Part shown: piece after piece, positions 5,494 to 7,169 of the stretch
Numbering within the stretch: position 1 is the stretch's first letter
How the letters are laid out: every line of letters starts with the position of its first letter
Assembly: GCA_029261375.1 (NCBI GenBank)
Contig: JAJDBL010000298.1
Coordinates: 1 to 7,169 of the forward strand
Origin: Nitrospirales bacterium
Lineage (GTDB): Bacteria; Nitrospirota; Nitrospiria; Nitrospirales; UBA2166
DNA: 7,169 nucleotides
Direction of reading: 5' to 3'
The notes under the pieces: generated by a model
What the model was told of the DNA's origin: nothing
What the model saw: only the letters and a program-made list of their open reading frames with translations
Database searches by the model: none
Translations under genes and position numbers: made by a program

Positions 5494-6948
5494 CTATGCA
5501 CCGCCAAAGACATCTACGTCCGAAAACAAACACGTCGGCGTACTGTGGCCAACACGAATCGACTGATTTGGCTCAGCTTTTCCGCAGAACGGCGTCCCCA
5601 GCACTTCAACCGTATCTGCATTTCCGACCATCTTGAGATTGCGCCAGAATGTCGCGGAGATGCCGCGATAGTTTGGCTTTTTCACGACGGTCGTGAGGGC
5701 ACCATTCTCGATCAACTGCGCCCATTCACAGCCAAACTGAAACTTGTTTCTGGAATCATCAATCGACCACGAACAATTCGTTTTCATCAGAATTCCGCGT
5801 TCGACACTCGCGATCATCTCATCCGTCGTCGAAGATCCGGGCTCAAGGTTGAGGTTCGCCATTCGATCTACTGGCGGGCGATTCCATCCGGATGCGCGTG
5901 AATTTGCGACACCCTCCATACCGGCGCGCTTCTGTGACGTCACCCCACCAAGCGGCCGCAGCAACAGACCTTCGCGAATAATATCCTGCTTTGTCGCAGG
6001 CTGACCGTCATCGTCAAAACCGTAACTCGCAAACTCTTCGGCCTTTGTGGGATCGAACGTGACATTCAGAAGCTTCGACCCATATTGATACGTTCCAAAC
6101 ATGTCCGGCGTCACGAAGCTAGTCCCAGCATAATTACGTTCATCACCAAGGATTCGATCAAGTTCAATCGGATGTCCGATCGATTCATGAATCTGGAGAA
6201 TGAGCTGATCCGGAGCCAGCAACACGTCCATCGTGCCGGAAGGACAATTCGGCGCCATCAAGAGCTGCAATGCTTCCTCTGCAATCTGCGCAGGAGCAGT
6301 GGCGAATCCCAGATCATCAAGCACTTCGAGACCGCCTTGGCGAGCATAGCCGTGACCACCAAATGTCCGTCGTTCGGTCTCAGCATCTTGATTAGCCGTC
6401 ACACTCATCATCGGGACGACAAAACGCAGATGCTGACGGACACGACCACCCGTAGTCGTCAGATAAAGTGAGTCTGTTTCGGTATACCAAAGACCGCTAT
6501 CCCAATCGACAATACGATCATCGGTTTTAAGCTGTTCGCAGGTTTGCATTAGCAAGTCGATCTTTTCAGAAAGTGGAACCGAAGCCCAGGGTTTCCGACT
6601 TGGACTTGCGTATTCACCAACCGACGTTGGGTAGGTGACAGAAGAAAAGTCCATGACTCCCCGTCCAACGCTTCGTTCGGCCCACGCTTTCGCACAATCA
6701 ACGGCACTCCGAAGGCCCTTCTCCGTCAGATCGCTCGTCGCCGCGTAGCCCATGCCTCCCTGATGGATAACCATGAGCATCGCCCCCACGTCGTCTGAGG
6801 TAGAGACTGGTTGAAGCACGTTCTGGCGCACGGAAAGCTGCTCATCTCGCTCGTTCACGAGGCGAAGAGAACAGAAATCGACATGGGGAGCAATGGCGGA
6901 AAAACGCTGCTCAATCGTAGTTTCTACATCCTGGACTGCATCATTCAT
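5494..6948 (-). CDS. tldD: TldD-type zinc metalloprotease, catalytic subunit
   Basis: A 484-residue member of the TldD family (peptidase U62). The HEXXXH zinc motif is HESIGH at 254-259, giving zinc ligands H254 and H259 and catalytic E255. It is followed by the family signature IELDRILGDERNYAGTSF (261-278). C455 in GTPFCGKAEPNQ lies where E. coli TldD has its third zinc ligand (C454). Other typical segments are SRASGWNRPPVDRMANLNLE (350-369) and GNADTVEVLG (442-451). It should form a cytoplasmic heteromer with the TldE protein encoded downstream and degrade small or unfolded peptides that enter its central cavity; the natural substrate cannot be inferred here. AAAGGTCA precedes the ATG with about 7 bases of spacing. 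It is the first gene of the minus-strand cluster and shares a 174-base upstream region with the divergent gene at 7123. The assignment is secure at family level. Confidence 0.95.
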   Translation of the reverse strand: MNDAVQDVETTIEQRFSAIAPHVDFCSLRLVNERDEQLSVRQNVLQPVSTSDDVGAMLMVIHQGGMGYAATSDLTEKGLRSAVDCAKAWAERSVGRGVMDFSSVTYPTSVGEYASPSRKPWASVPLSEKIDLLMQTCEQLKTDDRIVDWDSGLWYTETDSLYLTTTGGRVRQHLRFVVPMMSVTANQDAETERRTFGGHGYARQGGLEVLDDLGFATAPAQIAEEALQLLMAPNCPSGTMDVLLAPDQLILQIHESIGHPIELDRILGDERNYAGTSFVTPDMFGTYQYGSKLLNVTFDPTKAEEFASYGFDDDGQPATKQDIIREGLLLRPLGGVTSQKRAGMEGVANSRASGWNRPPVDRMANLNLEPGSSTTDEMIASVERGILMKTNCSWSIDDSRNKFQFGCEWAQLIENGALTTVVKKPNYRGISATFWRNLKMVGNADTVEVLGTPFCGKAEPNQSIRVGHSTPTCLFSDVDVFGGA

Positions 6949-7031
6949 AAGCGTGACCTTTGTGGGGTGACTGAGGAAGTCATTAGCTATAACACACTTT
7001 TTGCGCTAAGCCGAGAGGGTTGAACAATCTA

Positions 7032-7040
7032 TGATAGAAT
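7032..7040 (+). promoter_or_regulatory. Possible extended -10 promoter for the right-edge gene
   Basis: TGA-TAGAAT on the plus strand fits an extended -10 element (TGn plus a one-mismatch TATAAT). No good -35 box sits 16-18 bases upstream; TTGAAC at 7020-7025 is too close. It would place a transcript start near 7047, about 75 bases before the plus-strand ATG. The intergenic region 6949-7122 must also carry the tldD promoter, for which I found no convincing match. Confidence 0.3.
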
Positions 7041-7122
7041 TGCGCGTTTTTTGAGTTACCAAAGCAGAATGCAGACACGCGAGACACCACATTCTCAGCC
7101 GCCTTCACGATCATAGGTAAAA

Positions 7123-7169
7123 ATGGAAACGCACCTTCTCGCAATTGGGATTATTATCGGCTCGGTCGC
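7123..7169 (+). CDS. N-terminus of an unidentified protein (cut by window edge)
   Basis: An open frame begins with ATG at 7123 and runs off the window after 15 full codons (M-E-T-H-L-L-A-I-G-I-I-I-G-S-V). AGGT lies 4 bases upstream, giving a plausible ribosome binding site. The strongly hydrophobic, glycine-containing start suggests a membrane segment or signal anchor. Too little is present to name a family. Confidence 0.5.
   Translation, partial: METHLLAIGIIIGSV

Overview
The window is a compact stretch of bacterial chromosome with seven complete genes on the minus strand and the first codons of one plus-strand gene at the right edge. GC content is moderate (low to mid 50s per cent by eye). 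The gene types, and a dispersed ~120-bp palindromic repeat that I associate from memory with Nitrospira-type genomes, suggest a member of the Nitrospirota. That assignment is an inference and no marker gene here proves it.

Layout from right to left, which is the direction of transcription. A likely divergent intergenic region (6949-7122) separates a plus-strand partial gene (7123 onward) from tldD (6948-5494). tldD encodes the catalytic half of a TldD/TldE metalloprotease and has the HEXXXH motif. It is followed by tldE/pmbA (5319-3997), the non-catalytic partner. Next come a small NTF2/SnoaL-fold protein (3787-3395), an ammonium transporter of the Amt family (3224-1965), and a cysteine-rich, putative zinc-binding protein of unknown function that starts 5 bases after the amt stop (1959-1354). 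The last two genes are mtnB (1297-650) and mtnD (636-85), two enzymes of the methionine salvage pathway.

The most notable non-coding feature is a family of three same-orientation repeats (7-75, 3876-3994, 5372-5492). All share an identical 24-base core that contains a perfect 5-bp-stem hairpin. The two complete copies are bounded by imperfect inverted repeats. Each copy lies just downstream of the stop codon of a minus-strand gene: 1 base after tldD, 2 bases after tldE and about 10 bases after mtnD. This placement suggests a role at mRNA 3' ends (stability or termination) or a mobile palindromic element tolerated only there.

Functional links: TldD and TldE should act as one heteromeric protease. 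MtnB and MtnD catalyse the steps either side of MtnC in methylthioadenosine recycling, but mtnC is not in this window. The amt gene has no neighbouring PII (glnK) gene here, although its C-terminus keeps the PII-interaction type of sequence. I found no tRNA, rRNA, CRISPR array or intact insertion sequence. The clearest candidates for something undescribed are the stop-codon-abutting repeat family and the cysteine-rich protein coupled to amt.
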